Shown here piece by piece: positions 12,481 to 24,289 of a stretch of 64,000 nt of DNA. Position numbers and translations under genes: made by a program. Within the stretch, counting starts at the first letter, position 1. Each line of letters begins with the position of its first letter. The stretch spans positions 120,323 to 184,322 of the forward strand of contig JAAONU010000120.1 of NCBI GenBank assembly GCA_012932295.1, given 5' to 3'. The notes under the pieces were generated by a model. The model saw nothing but the letters and a program-made list of their open reading frames with translations. It searched no databases and was not told the origin of the DNA. The stretch is from Cyclina sinensis (lineage: Eukaryota > Mollusca > Bivalvia > Venerida > Veneridae).

Positions 12481-14434
12481 AAATCATGGAAAATACCGTT
12501 AAAGTAATTTAGAAGAATTCAGATACTGAGCACAACAACCGAAATTTTGTTAAAAGAAAATTGAATTTGAACTACCTTTTTCTACACCAATGAGTATAAA
12601 GCAATCTCCTATGCAGAGACGTACCGCTCCGTACCTTCACTAACATGTGGGTGCGGTGTGTAAGAGAGTGAAATGAAAGATGCACTGTGTTGTGCGGAAA
12701 AAGAAATGCCTCTAATAGCAACGGACTGACCGGTACACTATGATGTAATGCGACGGTTAAGGGGAGTCATTGCAACATTAAACCTCTGTGTAGATTTCTT
12801 TAGCGGAAAGGAAGTAAATGACAGAAAACAACGACCAAAAGTTTAACTTAACTTTTTGTTTGTTACTTTTATTTTCATGCTGATTTTCCGTATTTAATTG
12901 TACACTAATGTGTCTCTATAATAATAATAATAATAATGTATCAGTATAAATATACAAGTGAGCGAGCAAGAAAGTCAAATAAATGACTGATTGAATTAGT
13001 TTCATACCATAATTATTTTAATATTAGTCCAACGTACATCAAAAATTAACATTCTGTTTATTTGAAGACTCTCTAGATTCCAGCTGGATGGATAATTACG
13101 AAAGCAAAATTTGTGCCTCGGTGTGAACCTTCGCCTCCTACCCAGCCGACAGACTTCTTGCGCTTTAAACGCTAAATGAATTCTTATGTACCTGCACAAA
13201 CAAACTGACAAAATAAAAATACGTCTAAAATTTTGCATCGTTTACATACATATAGAATTTCAATCCATAGTGGCAATCTCCGGGTCCGGACGCACTAGCT
13301 GCTGACATCTCCGAGAATTGAACTGGGATTCAAACTGTTTATTCCAAAATATTGAGTAATGTTATTATTTGACTTTTGATAAATTAATATTAGCCTCTGT
13401 ACTACAGTAAAGCTCGTCCTGGTATAGAATACTGTTTTCTTTTAATGTCTCTGTATTTTCTGTAGTAATGCAGACAGAGTTACAAATAAGTTACATCATG
13501 TAATAGAAAATTAAGCTGTTCTATAAAATGATACCTTACTTATTAAAAATTTGGATCAGAAATGAAAAAAACGTATTATGCTAGGAAAGAAAACAACTTA
13601 TGGTAAGGAATGTATGATACTTGTCAGTATATTATCTTCATCCTGAAAGAGTCTGCAATACCTTCAAAACTGAGATAGATAAACGTTTGCCTTGTTAAAC
13701 AGAAATGGTTATTTTATTCAAGATATGTTTATTCAAGATATAATTATTCATGATATGTTTATGATTTCAGTAGTGATTTGGTTTTGATGGAAAGTGTTGA
13801 CGTGAGACGTGACGTGGGAAAACAGTGTATTGAGCTTGCTTGTAAAGTATTGTTGAAGGAGTTATCTGTGGTATTTTAGGTCTTTTTGGAAAAAGAGTAA
13901 ACAGACCCTTTTCACAGTATAGAAATTATTAACATATACCTCGTCTTAACTGTAAAGTTGTTAGATATACAACGTGTTAAAACCCAAAGATTTTTTTAAC
14001 CTTATATCAATTCTGATCATTCAGATGCTATCAACTGACCAGGCAGCGTGGTTTACCACTACGTGCAACACACGAGTACTTTACCAATGAAGTGAAGACG
14101 TTTTATAGTTCCTCAGCAAATGGCTAATGACACTGGGTCAGATTACTGCGAAGTGTCACGTCCTATGTGTGATAATGTTGAACGTATTGTTTCTGTAAAA
14201 TGAGAAAAAATATAGGTACTTCTTGATGTGTTTCACATTCATAAATGGCTGGCTTATATGATATGCCATAAGATAAACAAATGTGATAACAGATTAGATT
14301 TGTTTCAGTGTGTGGGTGAGAGATGGTAAAGTTACAGTAACTAAAACCAGCTTTAGTCACTATTTATTGAGAAGCGTTTCAGATACTGGCTATTTCCCAT
14401 CAACAAACAGTTTGAAGTTGTTCAGGAATTCGAG
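12481..14434. other. No gene recognised
   Basis: AT-rich non-coding sequence with a short (ATA)n run at 12919-12938. Short ORFs here show no recognisable domain. Confidence 0.5.
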
Positions 14435-17400
14435 ATGAAGGTATAAAAATATTATTTATTTATTTATAATTTGACTGAGAGCTCAAGTAAGTTATGTCAG
14501 ATTCGTTTAATTTTTTCTACTACTTGCATTTCTCAAAACGATTTTTTTCTATATTGTACATTGTTTCAAATCAAATTCATTTAGATATATCAATTATCAA
14601 TCGAAAAAAATCATTTACACTTGTCATCCTCGTTCCATAATTGATAGCGTATTTCGGCATTACTGCTCATATTAAGTCACGTGTCCTATAAACGAATTCA
14701 TTTCAGTCTGTTCGGAACAGTGGTCTAGTTGAAAGATGCTGCGAGTTCAATTCCCTACTGCTCCACTAACATAACTGTCTTTCAAATGAAACGTTAAACA
14801 GAGGTTCCTCGTATCAGTGCTATTCCCTTAGCATGGCATGCTTTCTGTTTCTTGCACTAAAATAGCTAAAACTCTGCAGGGGGTGTCGATCATATGGGCA
14901 ACCGGTTCCATCAATGAATAAATAGCACACACGCGCAAACACACTATCTGTTTCATTTACCTTAAGTGCTGTCAATGGAACGTGTTGAGACCGTGCATAC
15001 TGCATTTTCTCCAAAGTTTTGCCTTAAATACTCGACATATTTCTGACAAATTTAGATCTGCCTAAAGTCTCTTGATTATCCAAGTGATCATGGCTAACTT
15101 GCATTTAGTGGATGTGAAACCGTTGATTTTAAGAAGCTTTGAGTTTGTATTTAGCCATTTTGGAGTTTGAAATACTTTTTGGAAGCAAAATTGTGACAAA
15201 TACATGAGTTTTGTTTCAGTAAATTTATTCTTTGTAAGTGAAACGGGATAACAAATCTAGTTTTGATGAATACATACATAGGCCTACATATATGTAGTTT
15301 ATTTTTGTTTGACATCTTTTATCTTAATTACCGTAGATTAAAACTCTGCCAGGTATTTTGCCAAGGAATAAAATGAAAATGTATAAAATTACATACATGG
15401 CGATACAATTTAATATAGAGGCGATTTAGTGTTCACTCGCTATTGTACTGTTATAGCCGACAGGTCTCACTTTTTGCTGACTAGAATTGAAGGGCCAGAA
15501 CAATTGTTTATTCTCTACACTTTTTATGATTGTTTTCATTTGGAAACGAGCAGAAGCATTACATTAACCAGTTATTCATATGAATAATGTTTTTTTTTTA
15601 GGTTTTTAGGGGTAAAATTAAAATGTAATAATCTTTTCAATATAATGACTTTGCTCTTTCTTAACAACAGTCATTATTATTATTGATTTTTTTTATATTT
15701 AAATTGAACCAATGCTAAACTGGACAAAAATTGTTTGCCATTTGACAAAACATCAAGCTCGTAACTCGGCGCGAGAACTCGTTCGAATCTAAGAAGACGT
15801 CATCAAGAGAGGTTAATTTAAGATACAGGAACTTGTTTCCCCATCTTTTTATAATGAAACTTCTTCAGTTTTATTTTCACTATATTGAAACAATTCACCA
15901 TTTCAATGTTTCTTGTTGATGGGGTAGGCGTATCATAATAAAAACATACATTCACGTTGGCGAATAGCTTTGACCTTTTAGCACTTGTAAATATTACATC
16001 CTGAAATATGAGTACATCACAGTCTGCCAGTGACAGGTGTAGGATTGTTCTTGATTATATTTTGTCATAAGATCTTTTTTTTAATTAGTTTTAGTTATGG
16101 TTTTGTTATTTTCTTTTCTTAATGGAGGTTTGCCTTAATTGATTGATTGATTAATTCGTGAATCATTGACTGGTGTTTGAGGTCTAAGTCCACCCGGATT
16201 AAGAAGTGATTGTAGTTTGATTGATTGATATTTGGTTACCACATATTGGGCAATATGCAAATAAATGAAGTGTTTACTTACAATGAGCAAATTCTAAGAA
16301 ATGTCGATAGATTTACATATTTAGGAGCAACAATTTCGTCAAATGGTAGTTTTAATCAAGTTCAAAAATCTTTGTCCGAACAAGCTACAAAAGCTCTTTA
16401 CTCGCTCAATTCACTTTTTGATAATTTATCACTAAATATTTTTGAAAAAGTTAAATTGTTTGACTCTATGATAACGCCTATCTTAAATTATGGTTCAGAA
16501 GTATGGGGTATGCATAATTCCCCTGACATTGAACTTGTACATAAAAAGTTTTTAAAGCAAATTCTTGGAGTAAGACAGCAAACGTCAAATGCAGCAGTTT
16601 ACGGTGAATTCGGAAGAGTGCCTATGATAATATTACGTAAAGAACGAATGATAAAATATTGGTATACAATCATGAAACAACCAAATTTATTATTATTTAA
16701 GTTAATGACGATGAAAGATACGCGTAATCAGTTTTCTAATAAATGGTTAATTAAGGTAAATACACTTTTACAAACTTTAGGCTTTGCTGACGCGATTAAC
16801 AGTCCGGAAAGAATCACTTTAAATGTTATAATTCAGCGAATACACGATCAGTATTTTCAGCGATGGCTTTCTGAAATCAGTAACTCAACAAAATAAGAGA
16901 CGTATTGTGCTATAAAAGATAAATTTGAAGCCGAAAAATATCTCACTTTTGTGCAGAATTCTAATTATAGAAAAGCCCTTTCACTATGTAGATGTTCAGC
17001 TTACAGACTTATGGTAGAAGAAGGTCGATTTAGAAATATTAATAGAGAAGATAGGATATGTTTAAAATGCAATATGAATGTAGTTGCATCAGAGTACCAC
17101 TTTTTGCTTGTCTGTCCTTATTACAGAAATTTAAGACTACAATATTTACCAAAGTTTTACTGCTCCTGGCCAAATTTACAAAAATTCAAATGCTTAATGA
17201 AAAACACACAGCGTAAAGTTGTCTTTAATTTATCTAAATTTATTCATTTAGCTAATAAACTTCGCGAAGAACTAGCAACATAAACTTTTTCCCCCCGATT
17301 TAAGTGATAATAAATGAAATCAAATAGAAAATAGTTTAACATATATCATTTTATTCTGTATTTTGTGTATACTCATATTTTGTACATACTCATATCACTA

Positions 17401-19285
17401 TAGTTTTTGTACTTTTCTCATTTGTAGACTGTTACTGTCATTTTCTGTATTATTTTTAGGGCGATGGACATTGTATTATGTTTATGCCTTTGTAAATAAA
17501 TCTTGAAATCTTGGTTACCGGGAAACAATTTTGATGTTATAGGTCGATCGTTGGAACATGATTTTGTGGAACTGATTGACGCTATCGTTAAAAAAAGTTA
17601 TTTCAAAGTAAAAAATTGGTATTGTAGAATATTTTTGACTTTATAATGAGAAATGGTTAGTGTGGAATATTTACGATTCTGTCGTTGAAAAATGGTATTT
17701 GTGGAAATGTTTGACCTAATACGTTCGGCGAGGGTTCAAATCTCACTGGGAACTTGATTATTTATCCCTTGAAAACGGTAATGGCAAATTGTGTCATAGT
17801 ATCCATTTAAACTAGGGCTGATGAAACTAAAAGTGACGACATAATAGAAAAAAGAACGCCTTCGGCACGATTACTACACGTTTTTTGAAGCATTTATTCC
17901 TACATTGTTATATTGCTCTCGATGAACAACGACTGTCTTTACTAGTTTATGTTCACAGCCAAGTGGACCGAGGCACTGCTGGATTTAGTATCTTCACCTT
18001 CCAAAGTCACACTTTTAACTCTGGCTGTCAGTCGAACCCGCGGCCTTCCGAAACGAGAGTTAATACCTTACTATTGATTTTTCGAGGTCACAGAAATAAT
18101 TTAAGGTACATTCAAAGTCAATATACTGTAGCTATATTTATTTGAACTTTACTGAAAAAAGCTGTTACAAAACATCCGCCAAGAAACTAGTTCCAAGTAA
18201 TGTGTACAAATATGTCGGAAATACTGAAAAATAGAAAACGTCTTTTGAAATAGGACTTATACGCTTGTATATGCTAAGATGTTTTAAAAATGACCAACAA
18301 ATATTAATTTGAAGCAAGAGGTAAATGCGTAATGTTTTGTAAGTGGTTATATTACACGTGTGTGCAAAAGAAATATGTAATGGTTATGTTGCATTACAAA
18401 CAACATTTGTAATGTGATAAACTGTATTATGTGGTTGTAATGTACTTTATTTTTCCAGTGTAACTATTTTGTTTAGAGGACAGTCGTAATATAATGTTTT
18501 AGCTTGCGAGAGAGTCATTTTGTAAATGCCAGGCGCGTAGCTAGCCTATAAAGAATGTGGATTCAAAATAATCTAGGGGGGTCAGGGGGCATGCCCCCCC
18601 CCTGAAAATTTTGAAATAAATGGTGCAATTTGGTGCGTTTTGGGGCCTCCGGAGAGCTTTCTTGACCAACGAAAATCCATTTATTTTAGCATAAAAATGG
18701 AGATGAATAGCTTTACTTTCGTTTATTTCAACTATTTTACTAAAAAAAAATTTTTTTTGTCAAAATAATGTGGATTCAGCTGCGTACTCGCGTATAGGCA
18801 GCTACGCGCCTGAATGCGAATAAATCAAACGGTAAAAGATAATTATGTGAGAATGAGGCTGAAGAACCGGAAATTCGCCGCTTATTTACTTTGACTTAAC
18901 GAAGAAACAGCGACATAGCCTTTTCCAAAGCTTCTCTGATTTACTTAAATCTTTATCTCCGTTGCTCTGTTTGTTTGGAGCAGGTTAATCTCCTAATGAT
19001 ATTGAAAAGTCATGACTTTTATCATAATTTCAGTTCAATGTGGCCATCCTCTCCTCTGTGATACTAATTATGCTCGCACTCATTCGGAACGTTTCACTGC
19101 GTTCTACGTCATCACCGTTAGCAGCAGACGACATCAAGTTGAGCAAACGACCATCCGTCGGATCCGTCAGACGTAGTATTAATGAACTAGAACAAATAGA
19201 AAGATACTATCAACAACTTCTTGTTAGGGGATATCTTCTAGAAACGGACTTCCGACAACTAGGTAAAAATTCTTTCACAGACTGA
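14435..19285 (+). CDS. Candidate secreted peptide precursor (neuropeptide-like), two exons
   Basis: Exon 1 is proposed to end at 14440 (ATGAAG, donor GTATAA). Exon 2 is 19034-19285 after the acceptor TTTCAG. Joined, the start reads MKFNVAILSSVILIMLALI, a good signal peptide. Next come a Ser/Thr-rich spacer, a dibasic KR, 37 residues beginning PSVGSVRRSINELEQIERYY and ending FRQL, then GK (a possible amidation and cleavage signal) and a stop five residues later. An AATAAA lies 74 nt after the stop. The layout fits an amidated peptide hormone precursor of about 84 residues. The RYY...RQL-G pattern faintly recalls the NPY family, but the diagnostic RxRF/RxRY end is missing. The exon 1 join is inferred and the intron is 4.6 kb. 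An alternative is an internal exon with a donor at 19264. Confidence 0.42.
16241..17510 (+). mobile_element. 5'-truncated LINE with 9-bp target site duplication
   Basis: Flanked by TTGGTTACC at 16232-16240 and 17511-17519. It encodes the RT thumb and C-terminus: RFTYLGATISSNGSF, ILNYGSEVWG and KKFLKQILGV up to 16893, one in-frame stop at 16894-16896, then the same frame to 17283. The second part has a C-x2-C-x10-H-x4-C motif (ICLKCN...YHFLLVC). A TGTAAATAAATCTTGAAATC tail ends it. The clade differs from the CR1/Jockey-type copies and matches the fragments at 53140-54610 and 58821-59400. It lies in the intron of the candidate peptide gene. Confidence 0.88.
17520..18524. other. No gene recognised
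   Basis: Non-coding. A stretch near 18015-18060 contains GCGGGTTCGACTG on the minus strand, which resembles a worn pol III B box, but no tRNA fold can be drawn. Confidence 0.4.
18530..18812. mobile_element. MITE, family with CAGGCGCGTAGC termini, copy 2 (283 bp)
   Basis: Begins CAGGCGCGTAGC and ends GCTACGCGCCTG, a perfect 12-bp inverted repeat. A 5-bp duplication, AATGC, flanks it (18525-18529 and 18813-18817). The internal GGGGGCATGCCCCC palindrome shows kinship with the copy at 1690-1904. It has no ORF. Confidence 0.9.
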
Positions 19286-19358
19286 CAGAGTTTGCATTGT
19301 ATTTTTCAGCCGTTATTCACCAGTACTTTTTTCATAAATACTTAACTTAAGAATACAA

Positions 19359-19364
19359 AATAAA
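19359..19364 (+). terminator. Possible poly(A) signal of the candidate peptide gene
   Basis: A canonical AATAAA 74 nt downstream of the stop codon at 19283-19285. It supports exon 2 being the terminal exon, but AATAAA is common in sequence this AT-rich. Confidence 0.4.
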
Positions 19365-19819
19365 GATAATTCAGACATATTATGTTCTTTTCCACATCAA
19401 AAAAATCTAGCATTCACAGATTTTTTCCAAGCGTGTTAATGTTTAGCACTATAGAAATTAGAACATATAAAAAATGCAAAATAAATCATTTATAGCATTT
19501 GTTTTCCAAACAAGTTCACGTTGTTTTAAAACTTACACTTAATAGACAAAAAAGTGCGCAGAACCATTACTTACATTGTATTTAAAAAAGATTAAAATTT
19601 TATGTTAATTTTGAACGACACAGTTCCTAACAAACATGGCTACATAAAGCTATACAGAATATACTAGAATATCACGTGTGTAACAAATACAATGAAACAA
19701 CAAGCGTTGAACAATTATAAAAGGTAAAATAGTAACAAGAAACTAACAGCTTTGTTAAGGGAGTGAACTCTTGAAAGACTGTCGCCTGCGTTCTATAATG
19801 CAGTGGGTAGAAAAGATCA

Positions 19820-19975
19820 AATTTTTATAGCTGTAATGTGATTTTGACATTTATGCCTAGAAAAACAAGTTCCTATAAACCACGTGAAGCATTTATTATT
19901 GTTAATGATCCATCAAAAGGTCTTGTAATCGACAACAACAACAACAACAACTTACGAACATGAAAGTCCGTAACA
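19820..19975 (+). other. Unidentified coding-like segment, copy 1
   Basis: One frame reads FYSCNVILTF, then KPREAFIIVNDPSKGLVID, then six Asn from a CAA-type microsatellite and a stop. A diverged copy on the minus strand at 61742-61939 keeps FYSCNVI and KPHEAFII. Conservation of amino acids over bases suggests both descend from a protein-coding exon. I do not recognise the family. A TAG sits four codons before FYSC, so a splice acceptor or a break lies there. Confidence 0.4.
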
Positions 19976-20271
19976 GAAAGATCCAATGCATCTTAGAATA
20001 AACAGTCCAGAACGGGATTCAAGTATTTATCCAATTATAGGAAGATGTGCACTAGACCGTTAAAAAAATTACTTTTTTACTAAAAATCACACAATTGTTG
20101 GATTGTTAAATGAAGTCTTTGTGATATTCTGTCTAAGATTATTTTTTTATATTTTATGAAACTTGCACGAAACACTGATTTGAAAAAAAAAGTATCTTTC
20201 TTTTAAAAAATCAAACAAAAAATATACCGTAAATAAAGGTGAAATGATAATCATGATTAACAAAGCACATC

Positions 20272-20301
20272 AATAATAATAATAATAATAATAATAATAA
20301 T
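20272..20301. repeat. (AAT)n microsatellite
   Basis: About ten AAT units directly upstream of the promoter-like segment at 20319. Confidence 0.9.
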
Positions 20302-20318
20302 TGCGCAGCAGCGGAGGG

Positions 20319-20380
20319 GTCACGTGACCTTGATAATGGCGGCGGTCAAATTGTCAGATATGAAACGGTCTATGATCAAC
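20319..20380 (+). promoter_or_regulatory. Promoter/first-exon-like segment with a CLEAR-type palindrome
   Basis: GTCACGTGAC (20319-20328) is a perfect E-box palindrome, the core of the CLEAR motif bound by TFEB-type factors. Eight bases later an ATG opens 15 codons, MAAVKLSDMKRSMIN, ending at a good donor (AAC/GTAAGA, 20381). A related sequence lies at 50556-50640. The downstream exons were not found, so the gene is unknown. Confidence 0.35.
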
Positions 20381-21339
20381 GTAAGAATCCCGAGGAAAAA
20401 AAGCCTTCGATGAAAGTATTCAAAGAAATGTCATCTAGTATTTCAAGTATTTACATAAATTCGTCGATCAAATAATAAAATTCATATGTAAACATATATT
20501 TTTCTCTCTTTTTTTCAGAATTATTACAACATTTTATCGAACAGCTGAAGTGGCATTTAGAGACACTGGTTAATGCTGAACAAGAAACCAGATTATAACG
20601 ACAAACTTTTCCTAGGATTTCAAATCTACAATATCCGATCATGTGCATGTGCTACGTGTTTCTGGATTTTTCCCCCCTTTTTCTCAGGTCAGCTTTGTCT
20701 GAAACGGAGATATTTTTCTTAACCACAGATAAATATGACAAGATTTTGATAACTTTTATTTTCAAAAATAAATGCTTATTTTCAAAAGCAATTAAAACGT
20801 TCATTTCAGCACCTTTTAAGTAATTGCACTTAGCCATTATTTGTTTAAACATTGAAAACATTTATGGTAAAGATCAAAAGATCTGTTAATCTGAGGAGAT
20901 TGTTTTCTACTTCGTCCTGGTGATTATTTGCATTTTTTATCCGAAAGCAAGTATGCTCGGTATCAAAATATTGCCAAATATTAATGGCCTATCACATTAA
21001 ACGCTGAATACCTTTTAAGAAGATTTGGAAAGTATTTTTTGAACAAGAAAATTGCTGTGATAAACCTTTTTACCGACATTGCCTAATTCAAATCTCTTAC
21101 ATAAATGGTTTGAAATTCAAAATGATATGACCTGGCCTGTTATAATAGACTATAATGTATAAAAAATGAGAATTTACCATAACCCGTATTTATTATTAAA
21201 AACTGTCTGTAATACTTTTAAAGTTTATTTCATGCTGTGTTGAATAAACTGATATGTATGTATTCAATTAAAAAAACTGTATTCAATAAAGAATATATGT
21301 TCAAGTGGTCAACAATCACTACTAGAGCATGCAATATAT

Positions 21340-21570
21340 GTAAGCTCTTGACCTTGTGGTTTCACACAAGAAGTTTTTCTATTTTTTTTATTTTCTGTTG
21401 TCATAACAACCAGATTCTTTGAACAGCTTTTGTAGAGCTTGGTGGTTTATAAGATGTTGTTTAAAAGTAAAAATGGACGACGCACAACATACTGGACACA
21501 CCTGGTGATCACAAAATCTCATTTTGAGCATGAACTCAGGAGAGCTTAACTGCATAATAATCTCAGTTGC
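21340..21570. repeat. Dispersed repeat, short copy
   Basis: Shares CCTTGTGGTTTCA..., GTTGTCATAACAACCAG, TTCTTTGAACAGCTTTTGTAGAG and an AGATGTTGTTTAAA block with the longer array at 24290-25440. No ORF. Confidence 0.65.
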
Positions 21571-21692
21571 TTGAAGTTTTAACCAAACCAAAAAAATGCA
21601 ATCGTTTTTTTCAAATTATTTAGACTTTCAAACCCTATTTGTCCTAACAGATATAACTGAAATGCAATTTTGTATCTTAAATGTGAAAAGGC

Positions 21693-21985
21693 CAAGTTTG
21701 GTTTGGTTTATTGGGGTTTAACGCCAGTTTTAACAACTAAGGTCATATCCCGGCGGTCAGTCCACCTAACCAGTGTTCCTGTGTATCCAACCAGCTTACT
21801 AACCAATTTCTCCGCAAGTGACTGACTACTTCCTCACTGTTTCAGAAGTGAGGGACAATTGACCTACAGACGCATGTCTGAGATCAATTATCATGGAGAA
21901 ATTTTGCCGGCCCTGATGGGGTTCGAATCGGGATCGTCATGATTGACAATCCGATGCTCTACCGATTGAGCTAGCCGGACCGGCT
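21693..21985 (-). mobile_element. tRNA-headed SINE, copy 1, with 12-bp target duplication
   Basis: Flanked by ATGTGAAAAGGC at 21681-21692 and 21986-21997. On the minus strand it begins with a tRNA-like head: TAGCTCAATCGGTAGAGCA (A box) and CGATTCGAACCCC (B box). A body follows and the tail is CAATAAACCAAACCAAAC. A second copy lies at 39229-39463. Transcription would be by RNA polymerase III from the internal boxes. Confidence 0.92.
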
Positions 21986-22322
21986 ATGTGAAAAGGCAAA
22001 ACGACTGATAATTTCAAGAGGCTACTTGTCTTCTCAAACACGCTTTAAAAGCTATGGTCCTTCTGTTTGCCAAGTAAGATAAAAATTCTCTGGTCCTGCT
22101 CTGTCATGTACTCCATCTGCATGAAATGATAGTTTATGCTATGCATGCCTTCTTTAAGACCAAGAATTAAAACATTTAAATAGAATAAAGCAGAATAAAG
22201 GCTTATTTTTTCTCTTTTCAAGATAATGATACTTCTTGGAATGAGAAAAATATGATAGTTTTGATTCAGAAAACGACAGGAAAGCCACCTGAATGTTAAA
22301 CCTGTATTTAACATACATCAAT

Positions 22323-22867
22323 TTGTGAATGAACAGAGAATTTCGTTGTACAATATTGTATAATACATCTATTTTGTTGTATATATCTTACATTTATTCC
22401 GGGTGTATAATTTTTATTTTGAAAGATCTACATTCAAAATCTAAATAACCAACTCCCAACTGGAAGGTAGTTGGGGAATCTAGCGAATAACCAACTGAGT
22501 CCCCTGGTGGATGAACAGAGAATTTCGTGGTACAATACTGCATAATACATCTATCTTGTTGTATATATCTTACATTTATTCCGGATGTATAATTTCTATT
22601 TTGAGATATATGCATGCAAAATCTGAATAACCAATAATAATAATCTGAATACCTTGTAGAAGGCAGTTGGGGATTCAAGCGAATAACCAACTGAGTCCCC
22701 TGGTGAATAAACAGAGAATTTCATTGTACAATATTGCATAATACATCTATTTTGTTGTATATATCTTACATTTATTCCGGCTGTATAATTTTTATTTTGA
22801 AAGATATACACGCAAAATCTGAGTAACCAACTCCCAACTAGAAGGTAGTTTGGGATTCAAGCGAATA
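22323..22867. repeat. Tandem array, ~180 bp x 3
   Basis: Units start near 22331, 22513 and 22708 with GAACAGAGAATTTCGTTGTA or variants. Each ends in AACCAACTGAGTCCCCTGGT or a variant. The second unit has a small AAT-rich insertion. No convincing ORF. Confidence 0.9.
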
Positions 22868-23046
22868 ACAAAAAGTCTATCCTTTCATTTGAAAAATGAA
22901 GTTTTAAGTTAAGCTTTTAACATTACTGAAATAAATATTCATTAAGTAAGTATAAAAGGCAATTCAAATAACAGTAATTCAGTTACACTTTTAATGAGTG
23001 AACTTTAAAATAAGTCCGACAAGATATTCTCTAAGGCACAAAAATC

Positions 23047-24009
23047 ACAATGGGATTATCAATTCCGTTCTCATTACTTGGTTAGGTGGGAACAATCATC
23101 ACAATGGGATTATCAATTCCGTTCTCATTACTTGTTTAGGTGGGAACAATCATCACAATGGGATTATCAATTCCGTTCTCATTACTTGGTTAGGTGGGAA
23201 CAAACATCACAATGGGATTATCAATTCCGTTCTCATTACTTGGTTAGGTGGGAACAAACATCACATTGGGATTATCAATTCCGTTCTCTTTTCTTGGTTA
23301 GGTGGGAACAATCATCACAATGGGATTATCAATTCCGTTCTCTTTTCTTGGTTAGGTGGGAACAATCATCACAATGGGATTATCAATTCCGTTCTCATTT
23401 CTTGGTTAGGTGGGAACAATCATCACATTGGGATTATCAATTCCGTTCTCATTTCTTGGTTAGGTGGGAACAATCATCACATTGTGATTATCAATTCCGT
23501 TCTCATTACTTGGTTAGGTGGGAACAAACATCACAATGGGATTATCAATTCCGTTCTCTTTCTTGGTTAGGTGGGAACAAACATCACAATGGGATTATCA
23601 ATTCCGTTCTCTTTTCTTGGTTAGGTGGGAACAATCATCACAATGGGATTATCAATTCCGTTCTCATTTCTTGGTTAGGTGGGAACAATCATCACATTGT
23701 GATTATCAATTCCGTTCTCATTTCGTGGTTAGGTGGGAACAATCATCACATTGTGATTATCAATTCCGTTCTCATTTCTTGGTTAGGTGGGAACAATCAT
23801 CACATTGTGATTATCAATTCCGTTCTCTTTTCTTGGTTAGGTGGGAACAATCATCACAATGGGATTATCAATTCCGTTCTCATTACTTGGTTAGGTGGGC
23901 ACAAAATCACAATGGGATTATCAATTCCGTTCTCATTACTTGGTTAGGTGGGAACAATCATCACGATGGGATTATCAATTCCGTTGTCATTTCTTGGTTA
24001 TGTGGGAAC
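23047..24009. repeat. Minisatellite, 54 bp x 18, open in several frames
   Basis: Eighteen units begin at 23047 and recur every 54 bp, except for two 53-bp spacings (23533 to 23586 and 23856 to 23909). Since 54 is a multiple of three and the unit has no stop in two frames, long ORFs result: 18-residue repeats such as WEQSSQWDYQFRSHYLVR or HHNGIINSVLITWLGGNN. The two 1-bp losses break every frame, and variant positions are not biased to third codon bases, so coding is unlikely. Confidence 0.95.
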
Positions 24010-24289
24010 GCTATTGTAAAGGGAAAAAAGAAAATATAGCTAAATTACCAGTTACATCACTTCCACTTGGCACTGATACGAACGACTCAAATAAACAAGA
24101 TGTAAAAGATGCAATCCAATCTTTTAAAATAGTACCAAGACGCCCTTTAACTCCTGTAACTGATTTTCGTTGACATACCTCCAGTGCCCTGAAGTAATCT
24201 GAAACAAAGGAAGTTAAGAAAAAGTGATTTGAATACAGAAATTAAAATTTTAAATAGAATCTGCTTGAGGAGTATTCTCCAATTTTAAT

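Noticed and set aside
18000..18060. A tRNA on the minus strand
   Set aside because: Only a B-box-like GCGGGTTCGACTG is present; the acceptor and D arms cannot be paired.
22998..24039. A repeat protein of 18-residue units
   Set aside because: Two 1-bp losses shift the frame, several frames are open equally, and differences among units do not favour silent sites.
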